Assembly: GCA_900766645.1 (NCBI GenBank)
Contig: CAAFWD010000135.1
Location: forward strand, 1 to 13,054
Length of the DNA stretch: 13,054 bases
Direction: 5' to 3'
Origin: an uncultured Cetobacterium sp.
Lineage (GTDB): Bacteria > Fusobacteriota > Fusobacteriia > Fusobacteriales > Fusobacteriaceae
In this document: piece after piece, positions 1 to 6,169 of the stretch
How the letters are laid out: every line of letters starts with the position of its first letter
How positions within the stretch are numbered: the first letter of the stretch is position 1
Translations under genes and position numbers: made by a program
The notes under the pieces: generated by a model
Seen by the model: the letters and a program-made list of their open reading frames with translations, nothing else
What the model was told of the DNA's origin: nothing
Database searches by the model: none

Positions 1-29
1 TAATTCCTAGGTTTTTTATTTATTAAAAA

Positions 30-815
30 TTAATCATTCCAACTTTGAATCTTTTTTTCTGTAGATCTAATTAATCTTGGAATAGGCCATTCTTTTTCAT
101 CTTCTTTCTCAGAGTTAGGCTTAGTATAAATACCTTTTAACTCATCATAATAAGCTTGAACCTCTTGATTAAATTCGCTTTTATCCTTAATTGGATATTG
201 CTTTAAATTTGGAAAATTCTTATCTAAAACTTTATTCCATTCTTCAACTTGGTCTTTATGTAAAGAAAGGAAAAGGTCTACATCTCCTGTAAACTTAATC
301 TCTTTAATAACATCTCCAACTTCTAATTTTTTAATGTTATTAAAATCTCCATCATCAACAAATTCACCAAATATTGTATGCTTACCATTTAACCAGTCAG
401 CAGGATAAAGAGTAAAGAAGAACTGTGATCCTCCAGTATTAGGTCCAGTATTTGCCATAGCTAGCATTCCAGGTTGATAAAAGTCTAACCATTTTACAAA
501 CTCGTCAGGAATAGCATAACCTGGTCCACCATCTCCTCTTCCAGTAGGGTCTCCACCTTGAACAACAAAGTTTTCAACTGCTCTGTGGATTTTAGTATTA
601 TCGTAGAATCCTCTTTTAGCAAGATTGATAAAGTTTGCTACAGTAATAGGTGCTGCTTCAGGATAAAGATAGAAATCTATATCACCTTGTGATGTTACAA
701 AAGTAGCTCTAATATCGTTGTATTTTACTTCTTGAACTTTGCTCTTAGTAGCTGAACAACCTGCAATTATACCTAAAAATACAATTAGAGATAGTAATTT
801 CATGAATTTTTTCAT
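30..815 (-). CDS. Cyclophilin-type peptidyl-prolyl cis-trans isomerase, lipoprotein
   Basis: Predicted envelope-anchored proline isomerase that would assist folding of exported proteins. Seen: residues 1-20 are a lipoprotein signal peptide (KK, hydrophobic stretch, lipobox IAGC with Cys20) and the +2 residue is Ser, which in enterobacterial rules favours outer-membrane sorting. A cyclophilin domain spans about 35-175, with the catalytic-region motif KIHRAVENFVVQGGDP (Arg78 matching the catalytic Arg of human CypA), MANTGPNTGGSQFF near 120-133 and the ligand-binding Trp in WLNGKH (Trp141). A charged tail of about 80 residues (180-261) does not belong to the cyclophilin fold and I do not recognise it. 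The ATG is preceded by a strong GAGGAGGG-type ribosome site (823-830). The gene lies downstream of potC on the same strand but has its own promoter candidate, so it may be independently expressed. The family assignment is firm; the in vivo client proteins are unknown. Confidence 0.93.
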   Translation of the reverse strand: MKKFMKLLSLIVFLGIIAGCSATKSKVQEVKYNDIRATFVTSQGDIDFYLYPEAAPITVANFINLAKRGFYDNTKIHRAVENFVVQGGDPTGRGDGGPGYAIPDEFVKWLDFYQPGMLAMANTGPNTGGSQFFFTLYPADWLNGKHTIFGEFVDDGDFNNIKKLEVGDVIKEIKFTGDVDLFLSLHKDQVEEWNKVLDKNFPNLKQYPIKDKSEFNQEVQAYYDELKGIYTKPNSEKEDEKEWPIPRLIRSTEKKIQSWND

Positions 816-822
816 AGCTTAG

Positions 823-873
823 CCCTCCTCTTTTTGCTGATAGTATTATACTACATATAAAGTTATTTTACAA
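823..873 (-). promoter_or_regulatory. Promoter and RBS candidate for the cyclophilin lipoprotein gene
   Basis: On the minus strand a perfect TATAAT -10 (845-850) is preceded, after 17 bp, by TTGTAA (868-873; 4 of 6 match to TTGACA). The -35 lies inside the last codons of potC. The -10 sits within a near-perfect 13-bp palindrome, TAGTA-TTA-TACTA (841-853). A strong Shine-Dalgarno (GAGGAGGG, 823-830) follows. This suggests the lipoprotein gene can be transcribed without potABC. It is judged by consensus match only. Confidence 0.55.
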
Positions 874-1636
874 AATACTTTTGTAAACTTTTTGTTGAAA
901 GAGTTAGTGCAATTGATAGAACAATAAGCAGCACAGATAGAGCATTTATAACAGGAGATACTCCCAATCTTATCATAGAATAAATTCTTAATGGTAGAGT
1001 TGATGATCCAGGTCCAGCAACAAAGAATGTTGTAACAAAGTCATCAAATGAAAGAGTTAAAGACATTAAAAATCCTGATATTATAGCAGGGGTAAGCATT
1101 GGTAAAATTACTTTTTTTAATGCCTGCATCTCATTTGCTCCTAGATCGTAGGCAGCTTCAACTATAGAGTAATCAAACTCACCTAATCTAGATAAAACTA
1201 TGAATAAAACAAATGGAATATTAAATGTTGTATGTGCAATAAAAATACTAGTTAGTCCTAACTCTAATTTTATTGTAGCAAATAAAATTAATAATGAAAC
1301 TCCAAGGATAATATCAGGAATAACTAAAGGTAAAAATGTTATAATTTTTAAATACTTTTTATGTTTAAAGTTATACCAATGTAATCCGATAGCTCCTAAT
1401 GTTCCAATTAAAGTTGATGTCGTACTTGAGATAATTCCAATGAATAAACTATATTTAAACGCTTTCCAAATATTATCAGAATATAGGAAAAGTTCTTTAT
1501 ACCATTTTAATGAAAATCCTTGCCAAACACTAGATTTTCCTTCATTAAAAGAGTAGAGAACAAGTATTAAAAGCGGAAGATAAAAGAATATCATTGAAAG
1601 AATGAAGAAAAATAAGGATGTTTTTCTTTTATTCAT
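863..1636 (-). CDS. potC: Spermidine/putrescine-type ABC transporter permease (PotC-like)
   Basis: Second inner-membrane permease of a polyamine-type importer, pairing with PotB and driven by PotA. Seen: 257 residues (about the usual PotC size) with roughly six hydrophobic segments, the first at about 8-29. The cytoplasmic EAA coupling loop that contacts the ATPase lies at about 160-179 (EAAYDLGANEMQALKKVILP). The FDDF motif near 197-200 is typical of PotC-type permeases. The ATG start overlaps the potB stop by 8 bp (ATGAATAA arrangement) and is preceded by AGAGGAGG (1643-1650), so translation is probably coupled. Polyamine specificity is inferred from family resemblance; related importers of this permease class take up other small organic cations or putrescine alone. 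Confidence 0.9.
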   Translation of the reverse strand: MNKRKTSLFFFILSMIFFYLPLLILVLYSFNEGKSSVWQGFSLKWYKELFLYSDNIWKAFKYSLFIGIISSTTSTLIGTLGAIGLHWYNFKHKKYLKIITFLPLVIPDIILGVSLLILFATIKLELGLTSIFIAHTTFNIPFVLFIVLSRLGEFDYSIVEAAYDLGANEMQALKKVILPMLTPAIISGFLMSLTLSFDDFVTTFFVAGPGSSTLPLRIYSMIRLGVSPVINALSVLLIVLSIALTLSTKSLQKYFVK

Positions 1637-2474
1637 TGTTTTCCTCCTCTATTTTCTTTTCACTTCTCATAAAAATAAGTAGTGCAATTGAAGTTATTAA
1701 TATAAGCATGGCTGAAATAGCTGAAGCTAAAGGCCAGTTTCTTGTTACAGTTAAATGTTGAGCAATAATATTACCTAGCATAGTTGCTTGAGTTCCACCA
1801 ACAAGTTTAGGAACAGCATATGATCCCATAGCTGGAATAAAAGTAAATAAAATAGCAGTAATAATTCCAGATTTTATGTTAGGTAGAAATACCTTTCTAA
1901 AAGCTTGGCCATTTGTAGCACCTAAATCTCTAGCAGCTTCAATAAGAGCAAAATCAAATTTTTCAATAACTGAGTATAAAGGTAAAATAGCAAATGGTAA
2001 ACTTGTATAAACTGTAATAAGAATAACAGCACCAGTGTTATATAAAAGTTTTAATGGAGTATCAATAATTCCTAATTTAATTAAAAAATTATTTAAAAAA
2101 CCATTAGTTCCTAATATAGTCATCCAAGAGTATATTCTTATTAAAAAGTTTGTCCAAAATGGAATGATGACTAATATTAGCAACTCCTGTTTATATTTAG
2201 ACCTAGCAATATAGTATGCAGTAGGAATAGCTAATAAAACAGTAAAAATTGTTACCAGTATAGATATATATACAGTTTTAAAAAGTATTTTTAGAAATAC
2301 TGGCTCAAAGAAAACATTAAAATTTTTAAGAGTAAAAATAAGTTTAACTCCTCCATATGTTCCCTTTGTTAAAAAAGAGTATGCTAAAACAATTAACATG
2401 GGAATAACAAAGAAAACAGACATCCATAAAGTAATAGGAATACTATATAAATTTTCAGTTGACTTATTTTTCAA
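1629..2474 (-). CDS. potB: Spermidine/putrescine-type ABC transporter permease (PotB-like)
   Basis: Inner-membrane permease partner of PotC. Seen: 281 residues, about six transmembrane segments (first about 13-34), a periplasmic loop with the NFLIRIYSWMTILG stretch (109-122) characteristic of PotB, and the EAA loop at 179-198 (EAARDLGATNGQAFRKVFLP). The C-terminus is a short charged tail. The chosen start is TTG at 2472-2474, directly after the TAA of potA. No ATG in frame fits, and GAGGTG (2481-2486), inside the last codons of potA, sits 6 nt upstream of the TTG. It lies in the potABC operon between potA and potC with no intergenic space, which implies coupled expression in fixed ratio. Confidence 0.9.
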   Translation of the reverse strand: MKNKSTENLYSIPITLWMSVFFVIPMLIVLAYSFLTKGTYGGVKLIFTLKNFNVFFEPVFLKILFKTVYISILVTIFTVLLAIPTAYYIARSKYKQELLILVIIPFWTNFLIRIYSWMTILGTNGFLNNFLIKLGIIDTPLKLLYNTGAVILITVYTSLPFAILPLYSVIEKFDFALIEAARDLGATNGQAFRKVFLPNIKSGIITAILFTFIPAMGSYAVPKLVGGTQATMLGNIIAQHLTVTRNWPLASAISAMLILITSIALLIFMRSEKKIEEENNE

Positions 2475-3593
2475 TTACATCACCTCAATTAAGAAGCTAT
2501 CATCCGCATGCCAAGCTATATATGCGTCCTCGTCCCAGTGTATTGTATCATTGTCATCTTCACTAAAATAAACAGCATGCTGTTTAAAAGCTTTAAATAA
2601 TTGATTTTTATCTCCGTTGATCCAAACGAAATATTTACTTTGGAAACCAGAATAGATAAGTTCATCAACATAAACTTTTAATATATTATATTTATCAGAT
2701 AATCCTGTAGGAAGTTGCTTTGAAACTTTTATTTTTTCAGGTCTAATTGAAACTTTTACAAAATCTCCAACTTTAACAGGTTTGTCCATTTCAAATATAA
2801 GTTCTCCTAATTCTTCTGAAATTAATTTAGCGTATTCGTCGTCAAGAATTTCGGTAACTCTGCCTTGGAAAAAGTTATTTTCTCCAATAAAGTCAGCAAC
2901 AAAAGGATCTGCAGGAGATTCATAGACTTCAGCAGGAGTACCAACTTGTAGAACCTCTCCTTTATTCATAACTGCTATTCTATCAGAAATAGATAAAGCT
3001 TCTTGTTGGTCATGAGTTATAAATATAAATGTAATACCAACCTCATCATGAATATTATCAAGTTCTATAAGTAGATTTTGTCTAAGTTTAGCATCAAGTG
3101 CTGACAAAGGTTCATCAAGAAGAAGTACACCAGGCTTATTAATAAGAGCTCTTGCTATTGAAACTCTTTGCTGCTGTCCTCCAGAAAGTTGATTTGGTTT
3201 TTTATAAATATGCTCACTTAAGTCAACAAGGGCAATATATTTTTTTACTTCTTCATCAATAGTAGCCTCATCAATTTTTTTTAATCTAAGTGGAAAGGCC
3301 ACATTTTCATATACAGATAAATGTGGAAAAAGAGCATATTTTTGGAATATTGTGTTAACGTTTCTTTGATTTGGTGCCAGATTAACTATATCTTCATTCC
3401 CTAAGTAGATAGCTCCACTGTCAGGAGTTATAAATCCTGCGATCATTCTTAGAAGAGTTGTTTTACCACATCCAGATGGTCCTAGAATAGAAAAAAACTC
3501 TCCGTCCTTTATTTCTAAGTTAATATTTTTTAAAACATCAACACCGTCAAAACTTTTTTTAATGTCGACAATTTTAATATCTGTTTTTTTCAA
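2475..3593 (-). CDS. potA: Spermidine/putrescine-type ABC transporter ATP-binding protein (PotA-like)
   Basis: ATPase subunit powering the PotBC importer at the cytoplasmic face. Seen in order: Walker A GPSGCGKT (38-45), Q-loop Gln84, ABC signature LSGGQ (136-140), Walker B LLLDE (157-161), switch His194, then a C-terminal regulatory/TOBE-like region (about 240-372). Length 372 matches PotA proteins. The QKYALFPHLSVYENVAFPL segment after the Q-loop is typical of the PotA/CysA/MalK group, and the two following permease genes select PotA. The start is TTG (3591-3593) with AGGAGG (3599-3604) 5 nt upstream; no in-frame ATG with an equally good site is present. It is the first gene of the operon, with a promoter candidate at 3631-3639. 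Confidence 0.93.
   Translation of the reverse strand: MKKTDIKIVDIKKSFDGVDVLKNINLEIKDGEFFSILGPSGCGKTTLLRMIAGFITPDSGAIYLGNEDIVNLAPNQRNVNTIFQKYALFPHLSVYENVAFPLRLKKIDEATIDEEVKKYIALVDLSEHIYKKPNQLSGGQQQRVSIARALINKPGVLLLDEPLSALDAKLRQNLLIELDNIHDEVGITFIFITHDQQEALSISDRIAVMNKGEVLQVGTPAEVYESPADPFVADFIGENNFFQGRVTEILDDEYAKLISEELGELIFEMDKPVKVGDFVKVSIRPEKIKVSKQLPTGLSDKYNILKVYVDELIYSGFQSKYFVWINGDKNQLFKAFKQHAVYFSEDDNDTIHWDEDAYIAWHADDSFLIEVM
2481..2486 (-). promoter_or_regulatory. Ribosome binding site deciding the TTG start of potB
   Basis: GAGGTG lies inside the 3' end of potA, 6 nt upstream of the TTG that directly follows the potA stop codon. An ATG between this site and the TTG is the last codon of potA and is followed at once by TAA, so it cannot start potB. 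This supports TTG initiation and translational coupling. Confidence 0.7.
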
Positions 3594-3598
3594 TTTCT

Positions 3599-3604
3599 CC
3601 TCCT
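3599..3604 (-). promoter_or_regulatory. Ribosome binding site deciding the TTG start of potA
   Basis: AGGAGG, a full anti-Shine-Dalgarno match, is 5 nt upstream of the TTG at 3591-3593. The reading frame begins with lysine-rich codons directly at that TTG, and the ABC domain starts within ten residues, so the start is well placed. Confidence 0.7.
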
Positions 3605-3630
3605 ATATATAATTTTTATGCAATACTATT

Positions 3631-3639
3631 ATTCTATCA
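3631..3639 (-). promoter_or_regulatory. potA: Extended -10 promoter candidate for potABC
   Basis: On the minus strand TGATAGAAT (TG-N-TAGAAT, an extended -10 form) lies about 37 nt upstream of the potA start. No good -35 is visible at 16-18 bp; the area is a run of A and T. It is placed between the hpf terminator and potA, where a promoter is expected. Weak evidence by sequence alone. Confidence 0.35.
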
Positions 3640-3680
3640 TATTTAATACGTAAAATAAATATATTTATTTATAATTAAAT

Positions 3681-3711
3681 AAAAAAGAACCTTGGCGTAA
3701 AGCCAAGGTTC
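3681..3711 (-). terminator. Rho-independent terminator after hpf
   Basis: A perfect 10-bp inverted repeat (GAACCTTGGC at 3687-3696 and its complement at 3702-3711) with a 5-nt loop is followed, on the minus strand, by TTTTTTATTT (from 3686 downward). It begins 10 bp past the hpf stop codon. Stem, loop and U-tract fit a strong intrinsic terminator closing the recQ-lol-hpf unit and separating it from potABC. Confidence 0.95.
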
Positions 3712-3721
3712 ATAGGAAAAA

Positions 3722-4270
3722 TTAAAATTCTTCAGGTTCAATGTGTCCGTAGTCACCATTTCTTTTTTTATAGACTACGTTCATGTTTCCAGATTCAGAA
3801 TTTGTAAATACATAAAAATCTTTATTAAGTGTTTCTAATTGTAATATAGCTTCCTCTACATCCATTGGTCTTGGGTTAAGAGAAACATTTACAATTTTTT
3901 TAGTTGTTTCAACAGTTATAAAGTTATCATCTGATTTAAATAAGATTTTTTTATCATTATTAACATGGTGATTATCTCTCAATTTTTCTTTATGTTTAAT
4001 TAATTGTTTTTCTAAGATATCAGTTACTTTATCGATTGCTACATAAAGATCTTCTTCAATAGCCACACCTTTTATAGTGCTACCATTAACGATAACTCTA
4101 ACTTCAGCTGTCTGTAAAGGTCCCTTTTTAGATTTAACAGCTGATAGGGTTGCGCAAATTTCTAAAATATTGTCAAAATATTTAGTAAGTCTTGAGAATT
4201 TTGTGTCGCAATAAGATTTTATTGCCTCAGTTACAACAATATTTCTACCTGTAATATTAATAGTTTTCAT
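3722..4270 (-). CDS. hpf: Ribosome hibernation-promoting factor, long form
   Basis: Binds the 30S decoding region and, in its long form, dimerises ribosomes into inactive 100S particles in stationary phase or stress. Seen: with the start chosen here it has 182 residues, the long-form size. The N-terminal HPF/RaiA domain spans about 1-98 and includes the helix DLYVAIDKVTDILEKQL (74-90); a polar linker (about 99-126) follows, then the C-terminal dimerisation domain (about 127-182) with RPMDVEEAILQLE and FYVFTNSESGNMNVVYKKR. A start 21 bp further upstream (4289-4291) is possible, but conservation of the KTINITGRN N-terminus and the AAAGGGGTGG site directly before the inner ATG favour 4268-4270. 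It lies 58 bp after lolD, is the last gene of the unit and is followed by a strong terminator. Confidence 0.95.
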   Translation of the reverse strand: MKTINITGRNIVVTEAIKSYCDTKFSRLTKYFDNILEICATLSAVKSKKGPLQTAEVRVIVNGSTIKGVAIEEDLYVAIDKVTDILEKQLIKHKEKLRDNHHVNNDKKILFKSDDNFITVETTKKIVNVSLNPRPMDVEEAILQLETLNKDFYVFTNSESGNMNVVYKKRNGDYGHIEPEEF

Positions 4271-4276
4271 ACTAAA

Positions 4277-4286
4277 CCACCCCTTT
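4277..4286 (-). promoter_or_regulatory. hpf: Ribosome binding site deciding the hpf start
   Basis: AAAGGGGTGG is 6 nt upstream of the ATG at 4268-4270. The alternative upstream ATG (4289-4291) has only an AAGGA about 12 nt away, and in between lies a small stem-loop (GGATGT-TTT-ACATCC, 4292-4306) that could mask it. The inner start is therefore preferred. Confidence 0.65.
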
Positions 4287-4328
4287 GTCATGGATGTAAA
4301 ACATCCTTATGTATTCCCTATACCCAAA

Positions 4329-5006
4329 TTAGGCTAAAATTCCTTTTTTCAGGAATAGCTTTTTATGAGATATATTGGAAAGTTCTCTTGAATGTGTTAC
4401 TGTTATAATTGTTTGACGTTTTTTGTCGTTAATTTGTTTGAAAATTTTAAAAATTTTTTCGCTAGTTTCATCATCAAGATTACCAGTGGGTTCATCAAGG
4501 AGTAAAATTTTTGGATCATTAATTAAAGCTCTAGCTATTGCAACTCTTTGTTTTTCTCCACCAGAAAGTTCTGTAGGCTTATGGTGTGCTCTATGAGCAA
4601 CTCCAACCTCTTCCAATAAAGCTAACGCTTTTTTTTCAATTTCTTTTTTATTTGAAAAATTATTCGTTAATGCTGGAATCATAACATTTTCAAGAGCTGT
4701 AAATTCTGGTAAAAGATAATGGAATTGAAAAACAAATCCAATCATTTTATTTCTAATAAGGTCAATATTTTTACTATTTACAGATATAGTTTCATTATCT
4801 ATAAGGATTTCACCAGATGTGGGAGAATCTAATAGACCAATAAGGTTTAGAAGTGTAGTTTTTCCACTTCCAGATTGCCCTAGAATAGAGATGAAATCAC
4901 CTTCTTCTACATCTAAATTTAAATTGTTGATAATATGAAGCTCTTCCGCTTTAGTAGAATAAGTTTTTGAGATGTTCTTTAGTTGTAAAATGATTTTTTT
5001 AGTCAT
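4329..5006 (-). CDS. lolD: Lipoprotein-releasing system ATP-binding protein (LolD-like)
   Basis: ATPase of the inner-membrane complex that extracts mature lipoproteins for transfer to the outer membrane. Seen: 225 residues, Walker A GQSGSGKT (43-50), Q-loop within FVFQFHYLLPEFTALENV (92-109), the hallmark stretch of LolD proteins, signature LSGGEKQR (147-154), Walker B LLLDEP (168-173) and switch His205. The start ATG overlaps the stop of the upstream permease by 8 bp and has GGAGG (5016-5020) 9 nt upstream, so the two are probably co-translated. MacB-type and FtsE-type ATPases are related, but the FQFHYLLPEF motif and the partner gene point to Lol. Confidence 0.92.
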   Translation of the reverse strand: MTKKIILQLKNISKTYSTKAEELHIINNLNLDVEEGDFISILGQSGSGKTTLLNLIGLLDSPTSGEILIDNETISVNSKNIDLIRNKMIGFVFQFHYLLPEFTALENVMIPALTNNFSNKKEIEKKALALLEEVGVAHRAHHKPTELSGGEKQRVAIARALINDPKILLLDEPTGNLDDETSEKIFKIFKQINDKKRQTIITVTHSRELSNISHKKLFLKKGILA

Positions 5007-6165
5007 GTTTTAAAGCCTCCACAATTTTAAGTCTACCAGCTCTGTATGCTGGGAAGATACTTGATAAAAATATAAGAATAACATTACATGTAACTATAGT
5101 TAATAGCTCCTTAAAAGATAGTTCCACTGGAACTTTTGATAGGTAATATATAGATGAAATTTCAGGTAAAGAGTAGGTTTTAATATACCACAGAAGGAAG
5201 ACGGAGATTAAAGTTCCAATAAAAATACCAATAAATCCTAGGATAGCTCCCTGTATTAGAAATATTTTAACAATACTTTTATTAGAAATTCCCATTGATC
5301 TCATAATTCCAATATAACGAATTTTCTCTCTTACCATCATATTAAGAATAACCCATACAACAAATCCAGCAATAATAACAATTAAGGAAAATCCAATAAT
5401 CATCACAGTTTTTTCAAGAGCTAAAGCTTTCAAAAGATTTTCATTCATGTCTCCCCATGTTCTAGGGATAACATTATATTTAGATGATATCCTGTCAGCA
5501 ATGATTCTATCATCATATGGATTATTTAAGGTAATATCCAAAGATGAAATAGTTCCGTCTCTTTCAGTTATATATTGAGCTGTTTTTAAAGGAAGGATAA
5601 CCATTGAAAGGTCATAATCGTAGTATCCGCTTTTAAAAGTACCCATAATTTTAAGAGGCAATTCTTTATTATTTGCAGAGATAACATTTATAGGATCTCC
5701 AATATTAGCGAGCATTCTATCATAAAGCTCCTCACCAATTAAAACTCCTCTCATATTTTTAAGATCAACGGAACCATGAGTAATCTTATCCTGTAACTTT
5801 AAAGCATGAAGACCTTCTTTTAAGTCCATTCCCTCTAATTTAACACCTGAAACATATTGTCCTAAAGGTCCATTATATTTTATAATTCCTTGGCTAGAAA
5901 CTTTTGGAACAACGCCTTTTACTTCTGGCCAACTTTGTATCTCTTTTTCAATTTCTTTATAATTTTTCAAAAGATGTTTATTGGTTACTGTTACATGACT
6001 AGATAGAGAAAGAATACTATCAATCATATTTTTATTTAGTCCATTTGAGATTCCTATTGAAACAGTAAGAACAATAATTCCAATGGCAATACCTAAAATC
6101 CCGATAAAACTTTGTCTTTTTCTTTCGAAAATATGTTTTTTAGCTATAAAAAATTCAAAAAGCAT
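4999..6165 (-). CDS. Lipoprotein-releasing ABC transporter permease (LolC/LolE-like)
   Basis: Inner-membrane subunit of the Lol complex. Seen: 388 residues, close to LolC/LolE. The N-terminus carries the FIAKKHIFERKRQSFIGILGIAIGI pattern typical of LolC/E, broken here for length, giving one transmembrane helix at about 22-42. A large periplasmic domain (about 43-250) follows, then three C-terminal helices (about 253-275, 303-325, 357-378) forming the FtsX/MacB-type permease domain, which ends with a conserved PAYRAGRLKIVEALKHD tail. The ATG has GAGGTG (6171-6176), overlapping the recQ stop, as its ribosome site. Only one permease gene sits beside lolD, so it may act as a homodimer in the way described for LolF, or a second permease may lie elsewhere. 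I therefore give no C/E symbol. Confidence 0.9.
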   Translation of the reverse strand: MLFEFFIAKKHIFERKRQSFIGILGIAIGIIVLTVSIGISNGLNKNMIDSILSLSSHVTVTNKHLLKNYKEIEKEIQSWPEVKGVVPKVSSQGIIKYNGPLGQYVSGVKLEGMDLKEGLHALKLQDKITHGSVDLKNMRGVLIGEELYDRMLANIGDPINVISANNKELPLKIMGTFKSGYYDYDLSMVILPLKTAQYITERDGTISSLDITLNNPYDDRIIADRISSKYNVIPRTWGDMNENLLKALALEKTVMIIGFSLIVIIAGFVVWVILNMMVREKIRYIGIMRSMGISNKSIVKIFLIQGAILGFIGIFIGTLISVFLLWYIKTYSLPEISSIYYLSKVPVELSFKELLTIVTCNVILIFLSSIFPAYRAGRLKIVEALKHD

Positions 6166-6169
6166 GTAA

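Noticed and set aside
1..29. Possible terminator of the cyclophilin lipoprotein gene
   Set aside because: On the minus strand AAAAAACCTAGG near the window edge could be the first arm of a hairpin, but the other arm would lie outside the window, so it cannot be supported.
1200..1556. Plus-strand 118-codon open frame
   Set aside because: Fully antisense to potC, with no own ribosome site or family motif.
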